Position numbers and translations under genes: made by a program. Source: an uncultured Paracoccus sp. (lineage in GTDB: Bacteria; Pseudomonadota; Alphaproteobacteria; Rhodobacterales; Rhodobacteraceae). From it: 64,000 bases of DNA. The notes under the pieces are model-generated. The model searched no databases. It was not told the origin of the DNA and was given only the letters and a program-made list of their open reading frames with translations. Positions within the stretch are counted from its first letter, which is position 1; the number at the start of each line of letters is the position of its first letter. The stretch covers positions 1 to 64,000 of the forward strand of contig CAKTBJ010000012.1 in assembly GCA_934533075.1 (NCBI GenBank), given 5' to 3'. This document shows positions 26,087 through 35,235 of this stretch, piece by piece.

Positions 26087-27066
26087 GGCGTGGCCTCCGC
26101 TTCAAGCCCCAGCGGGTGGATGCAGCGCGCCGACTGGCCGGGGCGCAACTCGCGCATCTCCTGCGGCTGGCGGCAGGCATCCGTGGCATGGGCGCAGCGC
26201 GGGCGGAAGGCGCAGCCCTGCGGCAGCGCCAGGATCGAGGGGGTCATGCCGGGAATCTGGCTGAGGTCCGCGCCGCGCCGGTTGCGCGACGGGATCGAGG
26301 CGATCAGCCCGGCGGTATAGGGGTGCATGGGCCGGCCCAGCACCTGCGGCGCCGGTCCCTGCTCGACCACCTTGCCGGCATACATCACCGCCAGCTTGTC
26401 CACCAGCGACGAGACCACCGACAGGTCATGCGTGATCCAGATCATCGCGGTGCCGGTCTCCTCGGTCAGGCGCTGCACCTCGGCCAGGATCTGGCTCTGG
26501 ATGGTCACGTCCAGCGCGGTGGTCGGCTCGTCGGCGATGATCAGGTCCGGGTCGTGCAGCAGGGCGATGGCGATGGCCACGCGCTGGCGCATGCCGCCGG
26601 AAAACTGGTGCGGATAGGCCTCCAGCCGCTCGTCGGGCGAGGGGATGCCGACGCGGGCCAGCGCCTTGCGGCAACGCTCGCGGGCCGCCTCGCGCGAGAT
26701 GTCCTCATGCGCCTGCACGGCCTCGATCATCTGGGTGGCGATCTTCAGCACCGGGTTCAGGGTCATCATCGGGTCCTGGAAGATCATCGCGATATGACGG
26801 CCCCGGATGCGCTGCCATTCGCGTTCCGAGAACTCGGCCAGGTCGCGGCCCTTGTAGAGGATACGCCCGCCGACGATGCGCCCCGGCGGGTCGATCAGCC
26901 CGAGGATGGAAAACCCCGTCACCGACTTGCCCGACCCGGATTCGCCGACCAGCCCCAGCATCTCGCCCCGGCCGATGTCGAAGCTGACGCCATCGACCGC
27001 CGGCGCGACGCCCGCGCGGGTGAAGAAATGCGTCCTGAGGTCCTGAACTTCGAGGATCTTGCCCAT
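26083..27066 (-). CDS. Peptide/nickel-type ABC transporter ATPase (DppD/OppD)
   Basis: 327 residues. Walker [11 protein letters not shown]-loop [12 protein letters not shown], signature [15 protein letters not shown], Walker [13 protein letters not shown], and the Cys-bearing C-terminal extension [16 protein letters not shown]. First ATPase of the Dpp operon, four bases after the permease stop. Confidence 0.93.
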   Translation of the reverse strand: MGKILEVQDLRTHFFTRAGVAPAVDGVSFDIGRGEMLGLVGESGSGKSVTGFSILGLIDPPGRIVGGRILYKGRDLAEFSEREWQRIRGRHIAMIFQDPMMTLNPVLKIATQMIEAVQAHEDISREAARERCRKALARVGIPSPDERLEAYPHQFSGGMRQRVAIAIALLHDPDLIIADEPTTALDVTIQSQILAEVQRLTEETGTAMIWITHDLSVVSSLVDKLAVMYAGKVVEQGPAPQVLGRPMHPYTAGLIASIPSRNRRGADLSQIPGMTPSILALPQGCAFRPRCAHATDACRQPQEMRELRPGQSARCIHPLGLEAEATP

Positions 27067-27070
27067 GCGC

Positions 27071-27982
27071 CTATCGCCTCAGCCTGGGGTTCAGCACGTC
27101 GCGCAACTGGTCGCCGACCAGGTTGATCGCCACGATGGTGATCAGCAGCGCGATGCCGGGGAACACCGCCACCCAATAGACGCCCGACAGCATGTAGGAA
27201 TAACCGTTCGAGATCAGCAGCCCCAGCGAGGGTTCCGTGATCGGGACGCCGACGCCGAGGAAGGACAGCGTGGCCTCCAGCGCGATGGCCTGCGCCACCT
27301 GCACCGTGGCCACGACGATCAGCGGCGGCAGGCAGTTGGGCAGCAGATGCCCGAACATCACCCGCCCGTGCCCGAGGCCAAGGCCGCGCGCGGCGGCGAT
27401 ATAGTCGCGCTGGCGCTCGACCAGCGCGGTGCCGCGCACGGTGCGCGCGTAATAGGCCCATTGCACGATGACCAGCGCGATCACCACCTTGTCGACGCCC
27501 TTGCCCAGCACCGCCAGCAGGATCAGCGCCACCAGGATCGAGGGGAAGGACAGTTGCAGGTCCACCACCCGCATGATGATCGTATCGACGCGGCCGCCGA
27601 AATAGGCCGCCATGATGCCCATCGCCATGCCGATGGACAGCGCGATCAGCGTGGCGCTGCCGGCGACGATCAGGCTCATCCGCAGCCCGTAGATGATCGC
27701 CGACAGCATGTCGCGGCCCTGGTTGTCGGTGCCCAGGTGATAGATCATGCCCGAGAAGCTTTCCGACCCCGGCGGCAGGTTGTTGTCCATGATGTCGAGC
27801 TGGGTCAGGTCATAGGGGTTCTGCGGCGTGATCCAGGGCGCGAAGGTGGCGGCCAGCACGATGATGACCACCACGATCAGCCCCAGCACCGCCAGCCAGC
27901 TTGACATGAAGTCGCGCGCCGCCATGCGCAGCGGGCTGACCGCGGGGCGCGGGGCGGCGGCGGTATCGGTGGTGTCGCTCAT
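27071..27982 (-). CDS. Peptide ABC transporter permease (DppC type)
   Basis: 303 residues, six membrane segments. Family signs: LGTDNQGRDMLSAIIYGLR and the EAA-like loop RDYIAAARGLGLGHGRVMFGHLLPN (read in two parts), then EATLSFLGVGV. The stop is TAG. The start is joined to the upstream permease stop as TGATG at 27980-27984. Confidence 0.92.
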   Translation of the reverse strand: MSDTTDTAAAPRPAVSPLRMAARDFMSSWLAVLGLIVVVIIVLAATFAPWITPQNPYDLTQLDIMDNNLPPGSESFSGMIYHLGTDNQGRDMLSAIIYGLRMSLIVAGSATLIALSIGMAMGIMAAYFGGRVDTIIMRVVDLQLSFPSILVALILLAVLGKGVDKVVIALVIVQWAYYARTVRGTALVERQRDYIAAARGLGLGHGRVMFGHLLPNCLPPLIVVATVQVAQAIALEATLSFLGVGVPITEPSLGLLISNGYSYMLSGVYWVAVFPGIALLITIVAINLVGDQLRDVLNPRLRR

Positions 27983-28962
27983 CACTCGGCCCCCCGCTGG
28001 GCGGTGCGGACGCGCGGGTCCAGCACCGAATAAAGCAGGTCCACGGCGAAGTTGATGATGACGAAGATGAAGACGATCAGCATCAGATAGGCCACGATCA
28101 CCGGCCGGTCGAGGCGGTTGATGCTGTCGATCAGCAGCTTGCCCATGCCGGGCCAGGAAAACACGGTTTCCGTCACCACGGCGAAGGCGATCATCGACCC
28201 CAGTTCCAGCCCCAGGATGGTGACCACCGGGATCATGATGTTCTTCAGCACATGCACCAGCACCACGCGGCGGCCCGACAGGCCCTTGGCGCGGGCGAAC
28301 TTGATATAGTCCTGCATGACCACCTCGCGCGTGCCGGCGCGGGCCAGGCGGATCACCAGCGCCATCTTGAACAGCGCCAGGTTGATCGCCGGCAGGATCA
28401 TGTGCGACAGCCCCTCCATGCTGAGGAAACTGACTCGCAGCCCGAAGACCTCGGTGGTCGGCCCGCGCCCGCCGGCGGGCAGCCAGCCCAGCATGACGGC
28501 AAAGATCAGGATCAGCATCAGCCCCTGCCAGAAATTCGGCAGCGAGAACCCCAGGATCGAGCCGGCCATGATCGTGCGCCCGGTGACTGTCTCGGGGCGC
28601 AGCCCGGCGATGACGCCCAGCGGCACGCCCAGGAACACCGCCAGCATCAGCGCGAACAGCGCCAGTTCCATCGTCGCCGGCAGGCGTTGCAGGATCACTG
28701 TCATGGCGCTTTGGCCATAGACGAAGGAATTGCCGAAATCGCCGCGCAGCAGGTTGCCGAAATAGGTCAGGAACTGCTGCCACAGCGGCTTGTCGAGGCC
28801 GAGGCGGATCATGGTCTCCATCCGCTCGGTCTCGGTGGTGTCGGGGCTGACCAGGATGTCGACGGGGTTGCCGATGGCATAGACGCCGATGAAGACCAGC
28901 ATCGCCATGACGATGACGGTGATCGCGCTCTGGCCGAGGCGTCTGAGGAAATAGGCAACCAT
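27982..28962 (-). CDS. Peptide ABC transporter permease (DppB type)
   Basis: 326 residues. An N-terminal membrane segment is followed by GNPVDILVSP, then LGLDKPLWQQFLTYFGNLLR, typical of DppB. The EAA loop is DYIKFARAKGLSGRRVVLVH. Inner-membrane partner of the DppC-like protein. Start ATG 28962. Confidence 0.92.
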   Translation of the reverse strand: MVAYFLRRLGQSAITVIVMAMLVFIGVYAIGNPVDILVSPDTTETERMETMIRLGLDKPLWQQFLTYFGNLLRGDFGNSFVYGQSAMTVILQRLPATMELALFALMLAVFLGVPLGVIAGLRPETVTGRTIMAGSILGFSLPNFWQGLMLILIFAVMLGWLPAGGRGPTTEVFGLRVSFLSMEGLSHMILPAINLALFKMALVIRLARAGTREVVMQDYIKFARAKGLSGRRVVLVHVLKNIMIPVVTILGLELGSMIAFAVVTETVFSWPGMGKLLIDSINRLDRPVIVAYLMLIVFIFVIINFAVDLLYSVLDPRVRTAQRGAE

Positions 28963-29022
28963 GCTTGCGGCCTCCTCGTCGAACGAGTGGGTGGCGCGGC
29001 GTGACCGGGCCGGCTCCGGTTC

Positions 29023-29053
29023 GGGGACCGGCCGGGCGTGCCGGCCGGTCCCC
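29023..29053 (-). promoter_or_regulatory. Hairpin between binding-protein and permease genes
   Basis: GGGGACCGGCCGG (29023-29035) pairs perfectly with CCGGCCGGTCCCC (29041-29053), 5-base loop, seven bases past the binding-protein stop. No T-run on the minus strand. Probably a pause or RNA-stabilising hairpin that favours the upstream gene. Confidence 0.6.
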
Positions 29054-29059
29054 CTGCGG

Positions 29060-30682
29060 TCAGTCGGCCTTGTTCAGCACCGATTGCGACAGTGTATATT
29101 GGTCGGCACGGGCCTCGTATTCGATGCCGGGACGCAGCGCCCAGGTGGTCAGCTCGAAATGGATCGGGATGATGCCGTGGCTGTCCATGACCAGCGCCGA
29201 GGCCCGTTGCAGCAGCGACCGGCGGGCGTCGTCATCGACGGTCGCCAGCGCCTCGACCAGCAGGTCGTCCATTTCCGGGTTCGAGTGGCGGGTATAGTTG
29301 GTGCCGCCCAGCGAGCGCGCCGGGTCGCGGGTGGCGACCAGCGCCCCCAGCGGCGAGGACATCTCGCCCGTGGCCGCGCCCCAGCCGGCCAGGAAGGCCG
29401 AGAACTTGAACTCGTTGCGGTCGTTGAAGAAGGCCGTGGCGGTCTTGGCATCCACCTCGGTCCTGACGCCGATGCGCGCCCACATCTGCGCCACCGCCTG
29501 GCTGATCTGGGCATCGTTGATATAGCGGTCATTGGGCGAACCCAGCGTGATCGCGAAGCCGTCGGGATAGCCGGCCTCGGCCAGAAGGGTCCGGGCGCGC
29601 TCGGCGTCGAAGCCCACGGGGCCGCGATCCTCCTCGGTGCCGAACATCGGCCAGGGCAGCAACTGCCCCGCCGGCTGCGACAGCCCGCGCATCAGGCGCT
29701 CCTTGATGGCCTCGCGGTCGATGGCGATGGAGAGGGCCTCGCGCACGCGCACGTCCAGCAGCGGGTTGGTGTCGGCCGGGATGCCGGTGATGCCCGGCGT
29801 CGGCGCCTCGCCCTGGTCCAGCGCCACATAGATCACCCGGTTCGACAGGCCCGAGGACACCTGCATCCCCGCCTGCTCGATCCGGTCGAGGTCCTGCGTC
29901 GGCGGGTTCTCGATCATGTCCACGTCGCCGGCCAGCAGCGCCGCCACCCGCGCCCCCTGGTTCGAGATCGGGCGCAGCACCACGCGCTCCCAATCCGGGG
30001 CGTCGCCGAAATAGCTGTCGTTGCGGGCCAGCACGATATGCTCGCCGGGGACGAATTCGACCAGCGTGAACGGGCCGGCGCCGATGGCGAAGTCCGGGCG
30101 CGAGAAGGCGGCCGAGGCCGGTGCCTCGCCGACGCCCTCGCAGCCGTCATTGCCGAACACCACCTCGTCGGCGGCGCCCGAGGCCGTGGCCGACAGGATG
30201 CCGAAGGTGGACAGCATCACCGGCAGCAGCGGCGCCGGGGTATCGGTGCGCAGGATCAGGGTGTGGTCGTCCTCGGCCTCCATGCCGGTGATGGCGCGGG
30301 TGTAAAGCGTGAAGGACGAGGGCGAATCGATCACCAGCGGCACGCGGCAGACGGTATAGATCACGTCGCGGGCGGTGAACGGCTCGCCGTTCGAGAAGGT
30401 GACGCCCTCGCGCAGCGCGATGCGCCAGGTGGTTTCGTCCAGCGCCTCCCATTCGGTGGCCAGGCCGGGATGCAGCAACTGCTGCGCGTCCTGATTGATC
30501 AGGGGCGCAAAGATATGCCGCGCCAGCGAGTTGTTCGGCCCCAGGTTGTGATAATGCGGATCGACCGAGGTCGGCTCGGCCGACAGGCCGATGGTCAGGG
30601 TCTGCGCCGGTGCCATGCCCGCCGTCAGCGCCAGGACGGCGCCGGCCGTCATCAGGCGCAGGCTGCTGCGTGAAAACTTCAT
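29060..30682 (-). CDS. Peptide ABC transporter substrate-binding protein (SBP family 5)
   Basis: 540 residues. A Sec signal (SSLRLMTAGAVLALTAGMAPA) has a likely cleavage after APA near 26. It then follows the DppA/OppA pattern: LTIGLSAEPTSVDPHYHN, ALREGVTFSNGEPFTARDV, VREALSIAIDREAI. It binds peptides or other amides in the periplasm. Start ATG 30682, divergent from the LysR gene, so probably under its control. Confidence 0.93.
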   Translation of the reverse strand: MKFSRSSLRLMTAGAVLALTAGMAPAQTLTIGLSAEPTSVDPHYHNLGPNNSLARHIFAPLINQDAQQLLHPGLATEWEALDETTWRIALREGVTFSNGEPFTARDVIYTVCRVPLVIDSPSSFTLYTRAITGMEAEDDHTLILRTDTPAPLLPVMLSTFGILSATASGAADEVVFGNDGCEGVGEAPASAAFSRPDFAIGAGPFTLVEFVPGEHIVLARNDSYFGDAPDWERVVLRPISNQGARVAALLAGDVDMIENPPTQDLDRIEQAGMQVSSGLSNRVIYVALDQGEAPTPGITGIPADTNPLLDVRVREALSIAIDREAIKERLMRGLSQPAGQLLPWPMFGTEEDRGPVGFDAERARTLLAEAGYPDGFAITLGSPNDRYINDAQISQAVAQMWARIGVRTEVDAKTATAFFNDRNEFKFSAFLAGWGAATGEMSSPLGALVATRDPARSLGGTNYTRHSNPEMDDLLVEALATVDDDARRSLLQRASALVMDSHGIIPIHFELTTWALRPGIEYEARADQYTLSQSVLNKAD

Positions 30683-30778
30683 ATCTTTCTCCCTTGCCGG
30701 ACGCGCGGGTTGTCCCGCCTTCTGTCCTGTTGCGGCAGGTGAACCCTGCTTGTCCTCAACGCTATTATGCTGCTATCG

Positions 30779-30801
30779 TATGGTCAACATAAATAACCAT
30801 A
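30779..30801. promoter_or_regulatory. LysR-type operator (T-N11-A dyad)
   Basis: TATGGT (30779-30784), 11 bases, ACCATA (30796-30801): a perfect inverted repeat with the T-N11-A core of LysR-family sites, inside an unusually AT-rich divergent promoter between the Dpp operon and the LysR gene. Confidence 0.65.
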
Positions 30802-30816
30802 ATCAGAACGCATAGA

Positions 30817-31803
30817 ATGGCTGCCGCATCCGAACCGGAACCGACGCTCAGCCGCACCGGCATCACCCTGCGCGAGCTGGAGGTGCTGCGGGTTCTGGTG
30901 GGCACGGGCACCGCCACCGCCGCCGCCGACCGGCTGGGCATCTCGCAGCCGGCGGTCAGCCGTTCCATCGCGCAGATCGAGGCCCGTCTGGGCCGCCGGC
31001 TGTTCCGGCGCGAGGGCGGGCGGCTGATCCCCACCGCCGACGCCCGCGCCATCGACGCCGAGCTGGACATGGTGCAGGCCGCCCTGTCGCGGATCGAGCG
31101 CGCCGCCGGTCCGCTGCCGGACCCCGACCAGCCGCTGCGCATGGTGGTGCCGCCGACCATCGGCCATCGCTTCCTGCCCGGTCCGGTGGCCGAATTCGCC
31201 CGCCTTCACCCCGGCCACCAGATCATCGTCGACGTGCTGTCCTCGGACATGCTGGTGACGCAGGTGGCCGAGGGGCGCGTGGACCTGGGCATCACCGACA
31301 CCGCGCCCAACCATGCCGGCATCCGGCTGGAGCCGTTCCACGATTCCGCCGTGGTCTGCCTGATGCAGCGCAGCCATCCGCTGGCCGCGCGCGCCGTCAT
31401 CACCCCCGCCGATCTGGACGGCGTGGACTTCATCACCCAGACCCGGCGCCATTCGGTGCGCGCGGCCGAGGACGGCGTGCTGATCGCCGCCGCCGTCCAG
31501 CCCCGCGCCCGGATCGAGACCGCGACCGTCGTCCTGGCCGCCGAACTGGTGCGCGAGGGCCTGGGCGTGGCGCTGATCAACCCCTTCCCCACCGCCCTGA
31601 GGCTGCATCCGTCATTGTGCATGCGGCCGTTTCGGCCCAGGATCACCTTGCGGACCTGTTTCCTGACCCCGACCGGCAGCCGCCCCTCGGCCGCCGCCCT
31701 TGCCTTCATGGACATTGCCCGCGCCCATGCCAGCCAGATCAGTTTCGACGGAGCCACCGATGACCAGCCCGACCAGCCGACGACCGCGCCCGCAGACCGT
31801 TGA
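30817..31803 (+). CDS. LysR-family transcriptional regulator
   Basis: 328 residues. The HTH is TLRELEVLRVLV...AAADRLGISQPAVSRSI, near 17-55, then the linker and the periplasmic-binding-like effector domain (MVVPPTIGHRFLPGPVAEFA onward). It is divergent from the Dpp binding protein and overlaps the start of the deacetylase gene, so it probably controls both. Start ATG 30817 lacks a clear Shine-Dalgarno and could be leaderless. Confidence 0.92.
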   Translation: MAAASEPEPTLSRTGITLRELEVLRVLVGTGTATAAADRLGISQPAVSRSIAQIEARLGRRLFRREGGRLIPTADARAIDAELDMVQAALSRIERAAGPLPDPDQPLRMVVPPTIGHRFLPGPVAEFARLHPGHQIIVDVLSSDMLVTQVAEGRVDLGITDTAPNHAGIRLEPFHDSAVVCLMQRSHPLAARAVITPADLDGVDFITQTRRHSVRAAEDGVLIAAAVQPRARIETATVVLAAELVREGLGVALINPFPTALRLHPSLCMRPFRPRITLRTCFLTPTGSRPSAAALAFMDIARAHASQISFDGATDDQPDQPTTAPADR

Positions 31804-32935
31804 CATCCTGCGCCGACTGGTCGGTTTCGACACCACCAGCCGCAACTCCAACCTGCCGCTGATCGACTGGGTGGAGGATTACCTGATCGGCCTCGGCGCA
31901 AGATGCGAGCGGGTGCCGGACGAGACCGGGCGCAAGGCCTCGCTCTGGGCCAGCTTCGGGCCGGAGGGGGTGCCGGGCTGGGTGCTGTCGGGCCATACCG
32001 ACACCGTGCCGGTGGACGGGCAGGACTGGACCAGCGACCCGTTCGCCTTGCGCGAGGACGGCGGCCGGCTTTACGGGCGCGGCAGTTGCGACATGAAGGG
32101 CTTCGTGGCCTGCTGCCTGGCGATGGCCCCCGACATCGCCGCCGCGCCGCTGGCGGTGCCGATCCATTTCGCCTTCAGCTATGACGAGGAGGTCGGCTGC
32201 CTGGGCGTGCGGCCGCTGCTGCATGTGCTGGCCGGGCGCAGCCCGACGCCCTTGGCCTGCATCGTGGGCGAGCCGACGATGATGCAGGTCGCCATCGGCC
32301 ACAAGTCCAAGCGTTCGTTCCGGGTGCGCTTCACCGGCACGCCGGGGCATTCCTCGCGCGCGCCGGAATTCGTCAATGCGGTGGAATACGGCGCGCAACT
32401 GGTGGTCAAGGTGCAGCAGATCGGCCGCCGCTTTGCGACAGGCGCGCGCGATCCGCTGTATGACACCGCGCATTCGACCGCCCATGTCGGCATCGCCCGC
32501 GGCGGCGCGGCGCTGAACATCGTGCCGGAAAGCTTCCTGACGGAGTTCGAGTTCCGCACCATCGCCGCCGACGATCCCGACGCGCTGGAGGCCGAGATGC
32601 GCGCCTTCGCCTTCGAGGAACTGCTGCCGCAGATGCAGGCCGTCGACCCCCGTGCCGCGATCGAGTTCGAGATCGCCTCGGACACGCCCGGCGTCGATGC
32701 CGCCCCCGATGCGCCGGTGACCCGCGCCGCGCAACGCTTTGCCCAGCGCAATACGGTCGTGAAGGTCGCCTATGGCACCGAGGGCGGGCTGTTCCAGACC
32801 ATCGCCGGCATCCCCACGGTGGTCTGCGGTCCCGGTTCGATCGGGGTGGCGCACCAGCCGGATGAGTATATCGAACTGGACCAGCTCGCCGCCTGCGAGG
32901 ATTTCCTGCACAAGCTGATCGCCGAATGCCGCTAG
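31760..32935 (+). CDS. argE: M20-family deacetylase, acetylornithine deacetylase-like
   Basis: 391 residues. Zinc ligands are visible: H in SGHTDTVPVDG, D in YGRGSCDMKGF, E-E in FSYDEEVGCLG, E in IVGEPT, and a late H in GVAHQPDEYIE. The dimerisation domain is at KRSFRVRFTGTPGHSSRAP. It removes an acyl group from an amino acid in the cytoplasm. True ArgE is the best match, but here the setting (LysR, peptide importer, N-formyl-amino-acid hydrolase) suggests a catabolic N-acyl-amino-acid deacylase. The start, ATG 31760, overlaps the LysR end by 44 bases. Confidence 0.85.
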   Translation: MTSPTSRRPRPQTVDILRRLVGFDTTSRNSNLPLIDWVEDYLIGLGARCERVPDETGRKASLWASFGPEGVPGWVLSGHTDTVPVDGQDWTSDPFALREDGGRLYGRGSCDMKGFVACCLAMAPDIAAAPLAVPIHFAFSYDEEVGCLGVRPLLHVLAGRSPTPLACIVGEPTMMQVAIGHKSKRSFRVRFTGTPGHSSRAPEFVNAVEYGAQLVVKVQQIGRRFATGARDPLYDTAHSTAHVGIARGGAALNIVPESFLTEFEFRTIAADDPDALEAEMRAFAFEELLPQMQAVDPRAAIEFEIASDTPGVDAAPDAPVTRAAQRFAQRNTVVKVAYGTEGGLFQTIAGIPTVVCGPGSIGVAHQPDEYIELDQLAACEDFLHKLIAECR

Positions 32936-33049
32936 GCCCGCCGGCATGGGCGGTCCCGGACCTTCCCTTCACCGGCCGGCCGGCGGGAGTGGCGGCCTTT
33001 CGACCATGCCGCATCAGTGCCACGCGCGGGATGCGCCGGCTGACAGCCG

Positions 33050-33203
33050 GGATTGCCGCCCCGGCGGCGGCGCATGATGGTGCGCGCGTCCTTGCCTCGG
33101 GCGGGTGCCGGCAGCACCGGCCCCTTGCCGCGCAGTCCGGCGCCTCGGCCAGGGCATCGGGATTGGCGTCCAGCCCGGCCCGGTAGCGGCGCCGGAATTC
33201 GTC
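33050..33203 (-). pseudogene. Remnant of a DUF488 (YeaO-like) protein
   Basis: In one minus frame at 33117-33203 the translation reads EFRRRYRAGLDANPDALAE then CAARG. After a frame change it continues PVLPAPARGKDAR. Full DUF488 proteins end in the order FxxxYxxEL, a helix, PLTLLYxAK(N/D)xxxNHAVVLA, so this is a C-terminal scrap with at least one frameshift. Its left edge abuts the cyclase gene. The rest of 32936-33216 shows nothing else. Confidence 0.42.
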
Positions 33204-33216
33204 CCCTCGCGCGCGA

Positions 33217-33996
33217 TCAGGCGCCCGGCGCCAGCGCCAGCACCCGCAGCGGGCTGCCCGAGCCTTCATGCACCTTCAGCGGCGCGGTCAGCAGCATGGC
33301 GCCCTTGGGTGGCAACTGCTCCAGCCCGCACAGGCATTGCAGCCCGTAGCGCCCGGCGCCGTGCAGGAAGTGATGCGCCGGATAGGGCGGCGTGAGATGG
33401 CCGCCGAGGCCGGCATCGGTGCCGATGGTCTCGGTGCCGAAGCCCAGAATGTCGCGTTCCGTCACCAGCCACTCCATCACCTCGGCATCCGGACCGGGGG
33501 TATGGGCGCCGTCCGCGCGCAGGTTGGCATAACCCGCGCCCCGGCGCCGTGACCAGTCGCTGCGCATCAGCACCCAGCAGCGCGGCGGGATGCGGCCGTG
33601 CCGGCCCTCCCATGCCTCGACCATCGCGCGGGTCAGCAGGAAATCATCGTCCTCGGCCACTTCGGCCGAGCAGTCGATCACGCAGGCCGGGGCGATCATA
33701 TCCCCGGGCGGCAGCGTGTCCACGGTGCCCCGCGCCCGGTCGCGGCCGGTGAACCAATGCGCCGGCGCGTCGAAATGGGTGCCGGTATGCTCGCCGAAGG
33801 ACAGGTTGTTCCAATACCATGCCGGCCCGGCGGCGTCATAGCGCGACAGCCTTTCGATCCGCACCGGGGCGGATTGGGCGAATTCGGGCGGCAGCACGAT
33901 GGTGGGGAAATCCTCGCGCAGGGTCTGGGTCAGGTCCACCACCCGCACCGCGCCCGAGGCCAGCGCCGCCCCAAGAACCGAAAGCGCATCGCTCAT
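33217..33996 (-). CDS. Cyclase family protein (kynurenine-formamidase-like metal hydrolase)
   Basis: 259 residues. The family motif HxGTHxDxPxH appears as HTGTHFDAPAHWF, near 70-82, and binds the catalytic metal. VVDLTQTLREDFP at the start and GTDAGLGGHLTPPYPAHHFLH later also fit. Such enzymes cleave formamides (kynurenine pathway) or close or open small rings. It is the last gene of a leftward cluster with acyl-CoA ligase, thiolase and DUF35-SDR, so it may open a ring in the same catabolic route. Start ATG 33996. Confidence 0.87.
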   Translation of the reverse strand: MSDALSVLGAALASGAVRVVDLTQTLREDFPTIVLPPEFAQSAPVRIERLSRYDAAGPAWYWNNLSFGEHTGTHFDAPAHWFTGRDRARGTVDTLPPGDMIAPACVIDCSAEVAEDDDFLLTRAMVEAWEGRHGRIPPRCWVLMRSDWSRRRGAGYANLRADGAHTPGPDAEVMEWLVTERDILGFGTETIGTDAGLGGHLTPPYPAHHFLHGAGRYGLQCLCGLEQLPPKGAMLLTAPLKVHEGSGSPLRVLALAPGA

Positions 33997-34005
33997 GCCG
34001 TTCCC

Positions 34006-35235
34006 CTAAAGCTGGCCGCGCGCGAGGTCATGCTCCAGCGCGCGGGGGTTCTTCGCGTGACGCTCCAGCCAGTCGCGGGCCAGATCGCCGATGATCGCCT
34101 CGTCCTGTCCGGCCTTCAGCGCGGCAATGATCGCGCCGGCGATGGTGGGGCCGGACAGCTTGGGCTGCGGGAAGTCCTGAAACCAGTCGATATCCGTGGG
34201 GCCGATGTAAGCCGTCATCAGCCGCACCCCGCCCGGCGCCAGGGCTGCGCGCAGCGCCGGCGCCAAGGCGAGCGCGGCGGCATGGGCGGCACCGTAGCCG
34301 GCAAAGCCCGGATGCGGCACCCGCGCCATCACCGGCACCAGATTGACCCATGCGGTTGCGGGCGCCGCGCCATCGGCGCCCCGGCTGGCCATGACCGGCG
34401 CCAGGCTGCGCATCAGGCGCAGCAGGCCGAAGGCCGTGACCTCCATCATCTCGCGCGCCTGCGCGGGGGCTGCCGGGGCCAGCGCCGCACCGGGGCGGGG
34501 CAGGTCGGCGGTGTTGATCAGGATTTCGATTTTCGCGCCGATATCGGTCGCCATATCCTGCACCGAACGATCCGAACGCAGGTCCAGCGGCACCACCTGC
34601 GCGCCCAAGGCCTCGAACGGCGCCCGGTCGAAGGGCTTCCAATCCTCGTCCAGCCCCAGCCAGACCCCCGCCGCGCCGGCCTTCAGCAGCGCCTGCGCCA
34701 GCGGCAGGGCGGCGATGTGGCGGGCATCGGTGATCAGCACCCGGCGGCCTTTTGGGTCGCAGGTCATCGCCTGCCATTGCGGGTCCGTGCTCATGTCGGT
34801 CTCTCCCTCCGGGGCGCCATGCAGCACCGCCTGCCCTGCCCGGTCCAGCAGCAAGGACAGCCGCAGCCGGTCGCCCGGCCCGCAAGCCGGGTGCAGGTGA
34901 ACCAAGGCTTGCGGCCCGCAATCCATCTGCACCAGACCCACATGCCACGGCGCGCGCTCGCGGAAATAGGCGTCGGCGGGGACTTCGGCGGTAGTCGCTG
35001 AAATCACCTGCCCCCCGCGCGGTGCCGGCGTGATCGGCAGGTCGGGGGACAGGCAGACCGGGCAGGCATCCCGCACCGGCCAGCTATAGGTCCCGCAGGT
35101 GGCGCAGCAGGGCAGCGCGAACGCGCCCCGTCCCGCCGGGCCGATCAGCAGATGCGCGCCCCGGCTGCGCGCGCCGGGGGGCAGCAGCGGCTGGCGGGTC
35201 TTGCGCAGCGGGTCCTTGCGGGGGCGGCTGGACAT
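34006..35235 (-). CDS. DUF35/OB-fold zinc-ribbon fused to a degenerate SDR domain
   Basis: 409 residues. Residues 1-145 are a DUF35 module: a zinc ribbon (CCATCGTYSWPVRDACPVC) and an OB-fold (GQVISATTAEVPADAYF, PGDRLRLSLLLD). Residues 160-400 look like a short-chain dehydrogenase, but the glycine-rich loop is changed to RVLITDARHIAALPLAQ and the Tyr-x3-Lys reads GYGAAHA, so oxidoreductase activity is doubtful. DUF35 proteins stabilise or load CoA substrates onto thiolases. The next gene upstream is a thiolase, and its TAG touches this ATG. Confidence 0.8.
   Translation of the reverse strand: MSSRPRKDPLRKTRQPLLPPGARSRGAHLLIGPAGRGAFALPCCATCGTYSWPVRDACPVCLSPDLPITPAPRGGQVISATTAEVPADAYFRERAPWHVGLVQMDCGPQALVHLHPACGPGDRLRLSLLLDRAGQAVLHGAPEGETDMSTDPQWQAMTCDPKGRRVLITDARHIAALPLAQALLKAGAAGVWLGLDEDWKPFDRAPFEALGAQVVPLDLRSDRSVQDMATDIGAKIEILINTADLPRPGAALAPAAPAQAREMMEVTAFGLLRLMRSLAPVMASRGADGAAPATAWVNLVPVMARVPHPGFAGYGAAHAAALALAPALRAALAPGGVRLMTAYIGPTDIDWFQDFPQPKLSGPTIAGAIIAALKAGQDEAIIGDLARDWLERHAKNPRALEHDLARGQL

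Noticed and set aside
32926..33186. Plus-strand ORF after argE
   Set aside because: No recognisable domain and it overlaps the argE stop. The only protein-like signal in this gap is the minus-strand DUF488 scrap.
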